From Microstegium vimineum (taxonomy: Eukaryota; Streptophyta; Magnoliopsida; Poales; Poaceae): a DNA stretch of 64,000 bases. This document shows, piece by piece, positions 48,327-60,900 of the stretch; the first letter of the stretch is position 1, and each line of letters starts with the position of its first letter. The position numbers and the translations under genes are program-made. The notes under the pieces are model-generated. The model worked only from the letters and a program-made list of their open reading frames with translations. It was not told the DNA's origin and did not search any database. The stretch covers positions 45,150,718-45,214,717 of the forward strand of contig CM039133.1 of assembly GCA_022036555.1 (NCBI GenBank). The letters are read 5' to 3'.

Positions 48327-49029
48327 TGTTAGAATCAGGCCCGGCTCGCTGAGCTGGTGCCCCTAGGTTCCCTGGAGCCGACCCGGCTCGTCGTACCGAC
48401 GAGCGGCGCCGCTCCGGCCCAGGTCCACCAGAGTCACAACATATACAGGCCTTGGGCCGGCCTAACTCAACCCAAAAGACTAGCCTTATAGGTGAGGACC
48501 GCTCCGCCTTATATGTTGTGGTCCTCCACCATCAATTTCCGATGTGGGACTAACCCCAACAATCTCCCCCGTAGTCACACATCGGTCACAACTCTTCAAC
48601 TCACACAACCATGTGGCCAAGACATTGTCCAGACGGGGTGCCCCCGCCAGCGTGTGACCCACCGAGATTTATTGCGGGTCCTTTGACTGGCTCTGATACC
48701 AATTGTTGGAACCATGCCCGACTCGCTGAGTCGGCGCCCCTAGGTTCCCTGGAGCCGACCCGGCTAATCGTACCGACGAGCGGCGCCGCTCCGGCCCAGG
48801 TCCACTGGAGTCACAACATATACAAGCCTTTGGCCTAACCCAACCCAAAATACTAGCCTAATAGGTGAGGACCGCCCCGCCTTATATGTTGTCCTCCCCC
48901 ACCATCAATTCTCGATGTGGGACTAACCCCAACAATCTCCCCCATAGTCACACATCGGTCCCAACTCTTCAACTCACACAACCATGTGGCTTAGACGTTG
49001 TCCAGACGGGCCGCCCCCGCCAGTGTGTG
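48327..49029 (-). mobile_element. TRIM retroelement, tandem form
   Basis: Two near-identical LTRs (48327-48561 and 48704-48934, 235 and 231 bp), each TG...CA, enclose a 142-bp internal domain with no coding sequence. On the minus strand a tRNA-Met type primer-binding site, TGGTATCAGAGCC, lies at 48701-48689, two bases from the LTR end, and a polypurine tract GGGGGAGAT precedes the other LTR. A further partial internal domain (48935-49029) follows the upstream LTR, so at least one more LTR was once present. This size and layout define terminal-repeat retrotransposons in miniature, which depend on other elements' proteins. Confidence 0.87.
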
Positions 49030-49912
49030 TGAACACATGGTGGATAAGTACCCATGTAGTTCTGTTTTTTGTTGAGTGATTGCCCAACACTTGAGCGTTT
49101 CAGTTTGAGTGGCTTACTTCTAACCTTTGCGAAAGCAAATGTGTGCCTGTCGGCTTGTGGTGTGCAGGTGCTATGCCTAGTGACAGTGGTCAATGGCGTG
49201 GAGAAGGTCGAGTAGAGGCTTGCCGTGCCGATGGACTGAGAGTGGTGAAGGGCGGAAGCGGGCTCGGACTGAGGAACCATGGACGCCGGCAGACTAGCTG
49301 TGGTGGCTAGTAATTGGCACCGGCGAGTGCGAGAAGACATGGAGGTAGACTGAGTCGACCGAGTCAAGACGGTGGACGTGCGGGTCGAGCGGAGGCTCAG
49401 GGGACTCGGAGTCCGACCGGGCGAGGACGACGTGGCTCATGTCGAGCGGTTTGGTGGTTTGGGCCGCAAAACCACCGGTGGACGGTTTCCGAGTTTGGGC
49501 CTCAAAACTCGGGGTTCGGTAGTTGATCCCAAAGCTACCGGTGGCGGGTTTCCTGGGTTTGGGCCTCAAAACCTAGGCGGAGCTTCCGAGGAAGCGGGAT
49601 GACACGTGGCAGAATCCTGGAGGTTGCGTCGAGGCAACGGCAACTCCCGGCAGGAAGCAGGGTCGTCCATTCAAAATGCGAGTGATTTTTTCCAGAGCTT
49701 GGACTGCAATGCTTAGGCTAGGTAGTTCACTCAATGTATCTAGGGGGGTCTTTGGGAAATAGCCAAAGCCCAATAAGTAGGGGGTGAAGGGGTATCCCTC
49801 ATCCGATCTTGAAGCCTAATCATTTTGCCCCAACTCTCTATCTCTCTACCCTCTCTCTAGTTCATGAGATCCCTAGGTTGATTTCACCAACCTCTGTAAG
49901 AACTTGAGTTTG
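49030..49912. other. Fragment of unidentified element, target of the gypsy insertion
   Basis: Contains three variants of a hairpin (GTTTGGGCCTCAAAACTCGG and relatives at 49452-49575) and a CT-rich stretch at 49830-49870, which look like pieces of an LTR. The interrupted sequence resumes at 62689 for only 24 bases before the next element. No gene seen. Confidence 0.4.
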
Positions 49913-50951
49913 TGTTGACACCGTTTTTCGGCACGTGTCAAATGAGCTAAGGCTTGTGTTGATCGGTGGCTGTTTTCTATCGGCATCGGAAAGTTATCAG
50001 TCGAATTTACCGATGAGAAAGAATGTTGCAGGAAAGATAAGTTTGTTGCCGATGGGAGCTGGATGATTCTTGCCGATAAGGATTAATTGGTGAAGTCAAG
50101 TCACCAGAACTACAAAGTTGCCAATGCCGATTGCCGATGAGGAGATGTTGCCAATGCCGATTGCCGATGAGGAGATGATGCCGATGGGCATGGAGTGCCG
50201 ATGGGTACAGGGTGATGTGGCAGTTGACGTCAGCAGAAGATTGCCGGTGGTGAAAGAAGGAAGTCGCGGATTGAAGGGATCTGCCGATGGAAAGTTTTCA
50301 TCGAAGGAAGGACATAAGGAAAGTGGTGATTTTTATACCAGTATTGTTATAGTAGTTTGAGTCTGACTCTTGCACGAGTCGTTTATTTCCTTAACAATAG
50401 AGTTGTCTGTTTAGGAAAATAATATTGTTATTTGGGTCCGGCTCCTGCGCGAGTCTGTTATTTCCTTAAAGTTAGGAGTTTTGTTTAGGGAAGGTACGAG
50501 TCGTGTCTCTGTACAACTCTCCATGCGGGAGTATAAATATATGCCCAAGGGCTGCGTATCAATATATCAATCTATCAAACAAATCAAATTACTCTTATTC
50601 TACTTTACTGCAATTTACCCTTTTTGCATTAGTCTTAGCTTATTTACGAGTTCTTCAAGCTTCGACGGGCTACATCACCTTGATCTCCGTCAAACCCTTG
50701 CAAGTTCCGCGTGGGAGTAATCTGAGCTTTGACATCCAGGCGCATCGATGTTTTCTAGTTCAGCTCTGCTCTAGTTATCCTGACATGGTCTGAATCTTGG
50801 CATCCGGGCATATCGCCGTTGTCCTGTTCAGATTTTGTTCTAGTTATCGTCCTTTTCGATTAACTGGTCAAATCGACTGGCACACCTTGGATATCGAATT
50901 TCGGGTAATAGCCCGAGGTGTTCGCAGATCCTAACGCTTTTTGTGTCAACA
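49913..50951 (+). repeat. Gypsy 5' LTR
   Basis: TGTTGACACCG...TGTCAACA. Contains a tandem ATTGCCGATGAGGAGATG unit (50130-50180) and ten GCCGAT/ATCGGC words in 49979-50288. TATAAATATATG at 50532 is the probable TATA box. The primer-binding site should follow at once; TTTTGGCACACCCGGTGGGA at about 50956 is a candidate whose tRNA I cannot name. Confidence 0.93.
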
Positions 50952-50991
50952 CCTCTTTTGGCACACCCGGTGGGACCATTACACATCTATC

Positions 50992-53481
50992 ATGGGTGAT
51001 AACTCCGACGTTAACCAAAGGAACGTCATTGAAGTCTCTGAGGCCGATCTAAAAGATGATCAGAGGCTGGTTATGAAGCGGGCTATGGAGGAGTACAAGC
51101 AATTGTATCTGAAGTCCTTTAGCCTAAGCATGAGTGGCGAAGCCATCCAGAAGCAAGATCCGCCGTTGCCACGGCAGGTCACGTTTGATGCCAATCCTGG
51201 TAAGTTGCAAGAGATGGTTAATTATGCTTTAAATCAAGCATTAATTAGCCACTCCAATGTGCTGTCCAATACTGTATACAATGCTGTCATGCAATCTTTC
51301 AAAGAAGGATAAGCACCTCAATATGTTGGTCCAACGTATCACCAACCTGGATCGGCATGTATAAACCCATCAGTAGTCCCAATGGCGTCTTCCACTCCCG
51401 TGGATCCGTCTGCCGATGTGGCTACACCGCCAAGACCAAGTCCTAAAAGCGTCATCAAGCTTAGTGCAGATCCAGTGGCATCGGCCATGTCAGGACCTGC
51501 TATCCAAAATCATCCAGCGCCTACCAACTCGTGGGGCTATGGTATGCCTTCAAATCCATCTGCTGGTTCTAATCTAGTGCAGGGAGATAGCTCAGCTTGG
51601 AAGGGCTCCATGGCATCGGCAATGCAATCACAGTCGATGGCCCCTATGATGCATTACTCTACGTCCTCTCCAACTGTACAAGTGCCATCAGAAGATTTCC
51701 AAATGATTCCTAAAATACCTCTGATGCCACCATCGGCAAGCTCTGTGCCGATGCAACACAGTATAACAACTGGAAGCCAACCTATGCTGGAGCAGCAGGT
51801 GCCAGTTAGCTATCAGCCATCGGTAAGTCACATGCTGATGATTTATAATTCTGGATGGGCCAATCAACTGCCAGTTCAACAACCTGGCGTACTAATGTAT
51901 CAGTATGGAAATCCAGCAAACACCCAGAGTGGACCATCGGTAGAGCAACCGATGAATATGATGACTCAGTATAATCCAGTGAATGTGCAAACTTACCCAT
52001 CGGTAAGTCAGCCGATGCATAACGTCCAGATGACTGGTGCTGCGCCCATGACTACTCCGAACCATCTTCTACCAAGACCTGAAGGGGCGCATCAGCCGAC
52101 TGCACCAGTCAACAACCAGCCAATGAGTCGGCAAGAGCAGGATGCATATTGGACCGATAAGATCGCCGAAGTGATGAAAAAACAATTCGGCATTAAACCT
52201 AAGGTTAACACATATTCTTATCGGACACCGTATCCTCCCGCATATGATTTAATTGCTCTCCCAAATCGGTACAAAGTGTCTGATTTTACCAAATTCTCCG
52301 GCCAAGATGACACGTCAACGATGGAGCACATTAACCGCTTCATTATCCAGTGCGGAGAAGCTGCTAGCAGAGAGGAATTGAGGGTGAGATTGTTCTCTTC
52401 ATCATTGTCTGGATCGGCATTCACATGGTTTATATCATTGCCTCCAAACTCTGTAATTACATGGGCCTATCTAGAGAGGCAGTTTCACAAATACTTCTTC
52501 GCTGGCATACATGAGAAGAAGATTACCGATTTGGTCAAGCTGAGGCAACGTAATGACGAATCGGTGGAAAACTTTGTTCAGAGGCTGCGAGACGTAAAGA
52601 ACAAGTGCTACAGCCTAACTCTTGATGATCGGCAACTAGCAGATTTGGCTTTTCAAGGACTACTGCCGCATATCAAAGATAAGTATGCGTCGCAAGAACT
52701 TGAAAGTTTAAGTCATCTGGTGCAAAGGATTGCCAATCAAGATATCAAAACCTTTGAACCCAAGAAGACATGGAATAAGGTGACCTTCATCGGGCAAGAA
52801 GAAGATTCTGGGTCAGATGAAGAGCTAAGCGTCGGTGCGGCCGAATGGGTGAAGGATAAGAAGTCTTTGTCTTGTCCATTTGGCCAGAAGGAAGCTGAGA
52901 TGTTCACCTTTGACATCACCAAGGCCGATAGGATGTTTGACTTATTACTTCAAGAAGGGAGAATCAAGTTGGCGCCTAACCAAGTAATTCCATCGGCCGA
53001 AGAGCTCAGAAAAATTAGGTATTGCAAGTGGCACAATGCGACTTCGCACAGTACCAATGACTGCAAGGTATTCAGGCAACAGCTGCAGTCAGAGATTGAA
53101 TCTGGAAGAATTATGTTTGAAAATTCTAAAGTCCAGAAACCGATGAAGATTGATCAGCACCTGTTTCCAAATAATATGGTGGAAACTAGTGGAAAAACTA
53201 AAGTGCTGACATCGGGAGCTGCTAGGAAGAATGCGTCGGTATATCCTAACTATCAAGTAGTTGAGTGCGACGAGAGGAGATTTGCCGATGACAGAAAGGG
53301 CAAGAAAGTTGCCAATGAAGGAAGCAGTGCCAAGAGGGCTCCTGGTGCTGTAATCACGCATAAGCAGCCAAGGCAAGAATATCGGCAATCGCAAAAGGAG
53401 CGATATCGGCAAGAACAAGAGCATCAAGAGTGGCTTCGGCATAGGGACCACTGGAAGTGTCCCTTCTTCGTTCACTGTTGA
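50992..53481 (+). pseudogene. gag: Gypsy gag
   Basis: Gag forms the particle and binds the element RNA. The start chosen is ATG at 50992 (MGDNSD), about 40 bases after the LTR; the frame continues past an in-frame TAA at 51310 to 53481, 830 codons in all. Residues about 140-390 are Pro/Gln/Met-rich and low in complexity. The retrotransposon Gag domain is at about 52255-52740 (FTKFSGQDDTSTMEHI, GSAFTWFISLPP, RLRDVKNKCY). A CX4C zinc finger begins at the 3' end (CPFFVHC), is cut by TGA at 53479, and its second Cys pair (CPEC) is encoded in the same frame at about 53515. The in-frame run onward into protease suggests a single Gag-Pol polyprotein originally. Confidence 0.88.
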
Positions 53482-54525
53482 GAGGAAGGTATCAAGCTAC
53501 CCACTGCCGATAATTGCCCTGAATGCAATGGGTACTACCCTACCGATCGATCGGAAAAGAAGCCTCGTTTTGACGATCGGATGCCCAGGTATGCTAAGCC
53601 ACTCAGAGAGAAAAAATCGGCACATGACCGACTGGGGGGCAAGCTCAGCGCACATAACAGGCTTGGCAGGCGTGTTGATCAAGAGGAGCTTGAGGAGATG
53701 GCCAATGCAAGAGTTCCTGATGAAGAAATATTCTCCAGAGATCCAAACATCAGGAGTAGTGCCGATGCAAACAATGAGGGGCGGCACCAGCCTATTTGGA
53801 AAACCAGGCTTCCTCAGTGGTGCCCTAAGGGTCTGACGAAGACTCAAAAAAGAAGGATTCAGCGCGAATGCCGAAATGACTTATGTGACAATGAGGATCC
53901 TTCAAGGGAAAAGCAGTGGAGGCCAAAGCGCAAGGATAGGGATCCATCGACAGAAATCAATATGGTTGTCATATATCCGATGGAGTTCATGGCGCCTGTC
54001 AGCGATGATGAAGAGATAGCTGAGATGGCACAGTTGGTGCTAGATCCTATGGCGACTGTCTTTGAGAAACCTGCCGATGATGAAAGGCAGCACCTGAGGG
54101 CTCTATTCGTTAAGGGCAAAGTAGATGGACAGCCTGTAACAAAGATGCTGGTAGATGGTGGCGCTTTAATAAACATAATACCGTATGTCATGTTCAGGAA
54201 GCTTGGAAAAGGCGACCAAGACTTAGTCAAGATGGACATGAAGCTTAAAGATTTTGAGGGCAATGTGTCGCCAGCTATGGGAGCCGTATGTGTTGAATTA
54301 ACCATCGGCAGTAAAACTTTGCCGACAATATATTTTGTAATCAGTGGCAAAGGCACCTACAACTTGCTCCTAGGAAGGGATTGGATCCACGCCAATTGCT
54401 GTATTCCTTCCACCATGCATCAAAGCCTTGTGCAGTGGGTCGGAGACAAGATTGAAGTCGTCCGAAGTGAGACTCCATCGATCGTTGCGTCGGCAGAATC
54501 GGAAACTTATGAGCAACCCAGATGA
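53482..54525 (+). pseudogene. Gypsy protease region
   Basis: Same frame as gag. After the second half of the zinc finger comes a basic region and then a retropepsin-like aspartic protease: active-site loop LVDGGALINII at about 54150-54183, and LLLGRDWIHANCC near 54370-54400, the GRD/W signature before reverse transcriptase in plant gypsy polyproteins. DGGA rather than DSGA is usual in this group. The frame ends with TGA at 54523 and another TAA near 54616; reverse transcriptase resumes in a different frame. Confidence 0.85.
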
Positions 54526-54617
54526 ATATCAGGTGAAGCTTGGGACACGGAGTTCCTGAAAGTTGCCGATTACCGCATTACACCGATCCAAGCAGTCGGT
54601 CCTGAAGAAGAGTTTTA

Positions 54618-56110
54618 ATGGATCGGTTCGCTGATGATGGAAAACTGGGACAGGGCTTCACATCCGCCGATGATTTACTCGAAATAGACATCGGCAACGG
54701 TAGTAAACATAGGCCTACTTTTATTAGTGCTAATTTAGATTCCCAATGTAAACAACAGTTGACTGATTTATTAAAGGAATATAAAGATTGTTTTGCTTGG
54801 GATTATATAGAGATGCCTGGTTTAGACCGATCGATAGTCGAACATCGGTTGCCTATTAAGTCTGGTTTCCAACCACATCGGCAACCTGCACGCCGATGCA
54901 ATCCTACTATTCTACCTGACATTAAGGCTGAGATTACAAAGTTAATTGAAGCTGGATTTATTCGGCAATGCCGATATGCTGAATGGATTTCTAATGTGGT
55001 TCATGTTTATAAGAAAAATGGAAAACTTCGTGTTTGTATTGATTTCAGGAATCTTAACAAGGCTACGCCGATGAATGGTTACCCGATGCCCGTTGCCGAT
55101 CTGCTGATTGATGCTGCTGCTGGACATCAAATCATTAGCTTCATGGATGGTAATGCTGGATATAATCAGATATTCATGGCTGAAGGAGACATATCCAAGA
55201 CTGCCTTTAAATGTCCAGGTCATGTCGGTTTATTTGAGTAGGTTGTCATGAATTTTGGCTTGAAGAATGCCGGTGCTACTTATCAAAGGGCAATGAATTT
55301 TATTTTTCATAAGTACATCGGCACGATAGTCGAAATCTACATTGATGATGTGGTGGTTAAGTCCAGAAGTTTTGAGAAGCATCTTGCCGATTTGCGAAAA
55401 ATATTGGAATGCACAAGGGAGCATTTGGTGTATCGGTAGGTCAGTTTCTGGGTTTCATGGTGCATCAAAGAGGCATTGAGATCGGCAGAAAATCTATTGA
55501 TGCAATTAACAAAGTAGTTGCTCCTACGAATAAGACTGAGCTGCAATCCTTGATCGGCAAGATTAATTTCATTAGAAGGTTTATATCTAACTTATCTGGT
55601 AAGATTAAATCTTTTAGTCCATTGTTAAAGCTGAGAGCCGATCAAGAGTTTACATGGAAAGAAGAACAGCAGTTGGCCTTGGAGGAGATTAAAAAGTATT
55701 TGGTAAACCCTCCAGTCTTGATTCCACCTCAACACGGGAAGCCTTTCAGGTTTTATTTGTCTGCCGATGACGGTGTTATCGGATCAGCCTTAATTCAATA
55801 ATTTGAAGGGAAAGAACGTGTGATATATTATTTGAGCAGAAGACTGGTGGACGCTGAAACAAGGTATTCGGCCATAGAAAGATTATGCTTATGTTTATAT
55901 TTCTCTTGCATGAAATTGAGGCATTATTTATTGTCGGCTGAATGCACTGTTATCTGCAAAGATGATGTGGTTAAGTATATGCTGTCGATGCCGATATTAA
56001 GTGGAAGAATTGGTAAATGGATTCTGGCACTTTCAGAGTTTGATCTGAGGTATGAATCGGCTAAGGCAGTTAACGGTCAGGTGATGGCCGATTTTGTTAC
56101 TCAGCATTGC
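54618..56110 (+). pseudogene. Gypsy reverse transcriptase and RNase H
   Basis: Copies element RNA into DNA. Palm and finger motifs in order: YKDCFAWDYIEMPGL (54780-54825), FIRQCRYAEWISNVVHVYKK (54957-55015), LRVCIDFRNLNKATP, FMDGNAGYNQI and the catalytic YIDDVVVKS at about 55337. TAG at 55239 stands where relatives have Trp (the VVMNFGLKNAG motif follows). A frameshift lies between about 55409 and 55439. The thumb and connection (LQSLIGKINFIRRFI) and first RNase H (FYLSADDGVIGSALIQ, YLSRRLVDAETRYSAIE) follow, with TAA at 55799 in between. Confidence 0.9.
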
Positions 56111-56560
56111 AATATGGTAAGCTCTGTGGAGATTGCTCCCTGGACTTTGTTCTTTGATGGATCTACGTGCAAAGAAGAAGCAGGCATCGGTGTTCTCTTA
56201 ATTTCACCCCGAGGTCGGAAGTATGAGATTTCGTTGCCGATTGTTGCTACATCAACAAACAATCAGGCTGAATATCAAGCTTTAATTAAAGGGTTGGAGT
56301 TACTCAGGGAAGTATGTGCCGATGTTGTTGAAATCTTTGGCAATTCTATGTTGGTGATCAGTCAATTGACTGGAGTATATGAATGCTGAAGTGAAGTGTT
56401 GATTGCACACCATGAGAGATGTTTACAATTATTGAGAGAGTTCAAAGAGTATCGACTTGAGCATATTCCTAGACTGCATAATGAAGAGGCCAATCGGTTA
56501 GCACATAATGCTTTAGGATATCAGCCGATTCAAGAAGTTATGACATCGGTAATGATTGCC
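56111..56560 (+). pseudogene. Second (archaeal-type) RNase H domain
   Basis: After the connection to the first RNase H comes a second RNase H fold: WTLFFDGSTCKEEAGIGVLL with the first catalytic Asp, TNNQAEYQALIKGLELL with the Glu, and GNSMLVISQL, where the Asp of the usual GDS reads Asn. TGA at 56387 breaks the frame; the remainder is in the same frame (LEHIPRLHNEEANRLAHNA, with the last acidic residue region). Tandem RNase H domains of this type mark Tat/Ogre gypsy elements. Confidence 0.82.
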
Positions 56561-57823
56561 GATGACTGGAGAAAAGAGATTGCCGATTACTTAAGGGGTC
56601 CATCTAAGAAGGTTGAAAGGCGTCTAAGGTTTCAAGCTACCAAGTATGTGCTCCTTGATGATGAATTGTATTATCGGACAATTGATGGAGTTTTGCTTAG
56701 ATGCCTTAGTACAGAAAAGTCAAAAGAGTTGATGGGCGAGATCCATGAAGGTGTGTGTGGGGCACATCAATCGGCATTCAAGATGAAATGGATGAATAGG
56801 CGGAATGGGTATTATTGGCCGACAATTCTTGAAGACTGCTTCAACTATTTTAATGGGTGTCAGGATTGTCAGAGGTTTGGTAATGTCCAGAGAGCACCTG
56901 CATCGGCAATGAATCCTATAATTAAGCCGTGGCCGTTTAGAGGATGGGCTATTGATCTCATCGGCCAAATTTATCCGCCATCAAGTAAGGGGCATAAGTT
57001 TATACTCGTTGCTACCGATTACTTCACAAAATGGGTTGAAACAATTCCTTTGAAGAAGGTAACATCGGCAAATATGGTAGATTTTGTAAAAGAACATATT
57101 GTTTACCGATTCGGTATTCCTCAAACTATTACTACCGATCAAGGAACCATGTTCACATCGGGAGAGTTTGACGAGTTTGCTGCTGTTATGGGGTTCAAGG
57201 TATTGAATTCTTCTCCTTATTATGCTCAAGCTAACGGTCAGGCTGAGGCGACTAATAAAGGAGTTATTAAACTTATCAAACGCAAGATTGAAGAAAACCC
57301 TAGAAGGTGGCATATAGTGTTAAATGAAGCCCTATGGTCGTATCGGATGGCTTGTCATGGTGCAACCAAAGTTTCGCTGTATCAGTTAGTCTATGGACAC
57401 GATGCTGTCCTGCCTTAGGAAATTAAAACTGGTTCTAGGCGATTGTTTTCTCAGGATCAATTGACAACCGATGAATATGATATTCTTATGAAAGATGAGT
57501 TGGAGGACTTAGCAGGTCATCGGTTGAGGGCTTTGATCAGCATTGAAGAAAATAAGAAAAGGGTTGCTAGGTGGTATGACAAGAAAGTAAAGGTAAAGGA
57601 ATTTGCCGATGGTGATCTGGTGTGGAAGTTGATTTTACCGATTGGGACTAAGAGTTTTAAGTTTGGAAAATGGTCTCCTAATTGGGAAGGTCCTTATCGG
57701 ATAAAACAGTCTGCTCCTGGCAATGCTTATATTTTAGAAACTCTCGAAGGAGTTGCGTTCTCCAGAGCAATCAATGGTAAATACTTGAAGAAATATTACC
57801 CTAGTATTTGGGTAGACGCATAG
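56561..57823 (+). pseudogene. Gypsy integrase
   Basis: Inserts the cDNA into host DNA. The HHCC zinc-binding domain (IHEGVCGAH to CQDCQRF, 56740-56880) is followed by the catalytic core with Asp in GWAIDLIGQI, Asp in ITTDQGTMF and Glu in NGQAEATNKGVIK (57245). A TAG at 57416 follows DAVLP, where Trp is usual. The C-terminal domain (GDLVWKLILP, WSPNWEGPYRI, YLKKYYP) ends with TAG at 57821. There is no chromodomain. Confidence 0.92.
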
Positions 57824-57949
57824 AGTGCTCGTTTGAACGCCGATGAAAGAGAAGGTTACAAAACATCGGTAAAAGTGTACTGATATTATATTACACAGCA
57901 AAATCAAGTGTTACTGATTACATTTGTCGATATGATGAATTGTAACGAA

Positions 57950-60900
57950 CTACAACAAGGATTGGATAGCTGATATCGCACGCAGGCAAATCTGCTCTAT
58001 TTCTTCCATCTCCTTGGCATCATCATCGGCGGATCCGTCGATTGGCTTCACTTTCTTCTTCTGTTGGATAGCTTGTCGGGCATTTGCGTCTCTTTTTTGT
58101 CGTAAAGCTTTAACAGCATCGGGTAGTTGAGATTTCTTTTGGCTGGCTACGCTCAAGGCTTCTTCCACCCTTCTTAATTCGGCCTGCAGCTCTTCCCTCC
58201 TTCTCGATAGGTGAACTATCTCTTGCTCAAGATTAGCGCCGGAGGCTTCTACTTGGCCGATGTTCTTATGCTTCTCATCGGCAATTTGCTTGAACTTGAG
58301 CATTTCCTCTGTAAGCTTGGACTGAGCGTTCCTATCGGCAATGCGGCGTGAGACCCGTTGGTATTGGAGTTGGCGGCTCTCGAGGAATGCTGCTTGGAAG
58401 AGGATTTCTTCTGTATCGGCAGACAGGTGGCCTTGGATGTCTTTGAAAGCTGCCTTTGCTACAGTAGAGTCTTGGACGAGCTGGGATGTGTTTTGTTGCA
58501 GCAGAGAGAGCAGTGCTTCAAGTTTGAATTTGACCTCTGCCGATAAAGCTGGAGCAGAGCTTTCTTCGTCCTCGTCTTCATCGGGAAAGTTAACGGCAAA
58601 GGAGAATAAGCTGTTTGCTGCAGTAGAACCTTCTTGATATTCGTCTTCACCAGGGAGGTTGACGCCGAAAGAAAACAAGCTATCGGGAGAGTCTTGGGCC
58701 TGAAAAGGAGAAAGTTAAAATTTGCCGATCGTAAATTTGTATTGCAAGTTTTTAGATGATCGGCTTACCATCTTGAAATGGATCTCTTGTCTGGGACTTG
58801 GAAAGGCCGTTGGTGTGGCTTCATCTTGGAGATCGGCAGCAGTTGCCGATGAACACGCTTCCATATGAGGAGCGGTTGGTGCTGTAGGTGCTGTTGTTGG
58901 CACTGTTTCTGCTGCGGTGGCTAGCTCCTGCGGCGGCGATGCTGTCCTCTGATCGGGAGTTTCATCAGGTACAGGTGTTGGTGCCGATACCGATGCTGTT
59001 GCAGCCGGTTCCTGCAGAGGCGGTGTTGTTGCCTGGTCGGGAGCTTCGTCCATCGGCTGCTCAGGAATAGACGCCGACAATGGTTCTACCGTTGGTGCGT
59101 CGGCGGTCGATGATGGCTCTACTGTTGGAGCATCAGTATCTGGAGTAGCTAGCCTCAGACGCCTCTTCTTCCTCGGAGCAGCAGTCGGTGAGCCGGCCCG
59201 TTTCGATTGCGAAGCTTGGAGGGCATCGACAGCAGGAGTTGGGGAAGTTGGTACGTTTGCAGCAGCTGCCGATGACTTCGCTGCCTGAAGAATGTTTGGT
59301 GCAAGTTACATGGAATAAATATTGCCGATGATCGGTGTAAATAAAACTGAAACTTACTGCGAAAGCTCGCGCCAAGATGGCAGCGACGGCCGATGGAGTG
59401 GCACTGGTCATTGCAGGCGTCGACCTTGGCTTCAGAGTGACCTTAGGTGTCCTCTGGGGAGTGAAGGCAGCCAATGTAGGAGCATTGTTGCCGATAATGG
59501 ACACCGGGCTCATTACTCGGACACGGAAGGGCTTGCCACTCTTGCTCACTCGGGGGATTGGATCATCGACCTGTAGTAAGAGAAAGTCAGATACCGATGG
59601 TAGAAGTAAAAAGTAAGATACATTGGGATAAAGAAACTTACTGCATCATCGGGGATGACGTGATCGGCGTCGATCAAGTGCCGATAATAATGTGATGACT
59701 TGGCAAAAATTTGGCCTCTCCATTCTTGACACCAAGATTTGTATAACTCTATCATGAATGATGTTGGTGCCCAGGAGGATAGGTCGATGTTTGATGTGTC
59801 GGCATTGGGAGGGAGATTAACGACCTTGTTCCAGTCCATGGCGCTAGAGATGATTTGTCTTGGTTTTACTACCTTTGAGTAGCAGAGCTTGATCGGTAAT
59901 TGGCCGAATGCCAGTTGTCTTGCTGCTACCGATGGGTAATAAAACTCGAAGGATGGAGGAGCATTCTTCCCAGTTCCGAAAATGTTAACTGGGATAGCTC
60001 GAGGAACAATGCTGGCCTTCATGATTACTTCGTTCTGAGGCACGTTCCAATTGGTAAGGTTAAACAACAGAGGGAATTGGTTGTTCTCGTCAACATAGGG
60101 CCACCAAAGTCGTTCTGCAACAGGGATTCCACAGTAAAACTTTTGGAAGAACCTGCCGAATTGATCTTCATTGGCATCGGTTCCTGGCAGCACTATGATG
60201 GCTTCCCCGAAGTTGAGTGGGGGACGAGTTGCCGATTCATCATCCTCATATTCATAATCTTTCGATATATCCCTTGGGAATTGCTGGTTGAACAGATCAA
60301 ATTGAAGGACCTTGTACATGTGTGCGTTCAACCACATATTCACAAACCACCAGGGACCTCCAAGGTTGCCGATGGACTCACCTAGCAACAACTTCTTGGA
60401 CAGTTGGTGCAGGAGATGGTATACTGATCCAAGAAGATATCGGCCGAGAGGGAGTCTTGTTCCATCGGCAAGAAGTTCTGCTACGGGGAGATGCATAGTG
60501 GTAGGTCCAACTGCTCTACCATAGAAGATAAATTTTTCTAGCCACATATTCAGAAAGATGGCATGCTCCCTCTGACCTACCGATCTAGTCTTCTGATACT
60601 CTTGGATGTAACCAGTCCAGCCGCCGATATTGCGTGTGTTCACCTTATACTCAGCCTTTCTGTTGAACAGAGCAGGGGTATCGGCAGAGGAGACATCTAA
60701 GCCGGTAAGCATGTGCACATCGGCAAGGGTAGGGGTAGCAGGTCCATGTCTGAATAAGAAAGCATTCATCGTGTCGGACCAGAAGTAAGAGGCTGCCATC
60801 ATCATGTTCTCATTCTTCTCCATATCGGCAATGGAGAGCCTGATGCACTGGTCTAGGTTACGCTCTGACCAGTAAACTTGTTGTGTTCTAATTATTCTAA

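Noticed and set aside
48327..48934. Simple tandem duplication of a gene fragment
   Set aside because: TG/CA ends, primer-binding site and polypurine tract show two LTRs of a TRIM.
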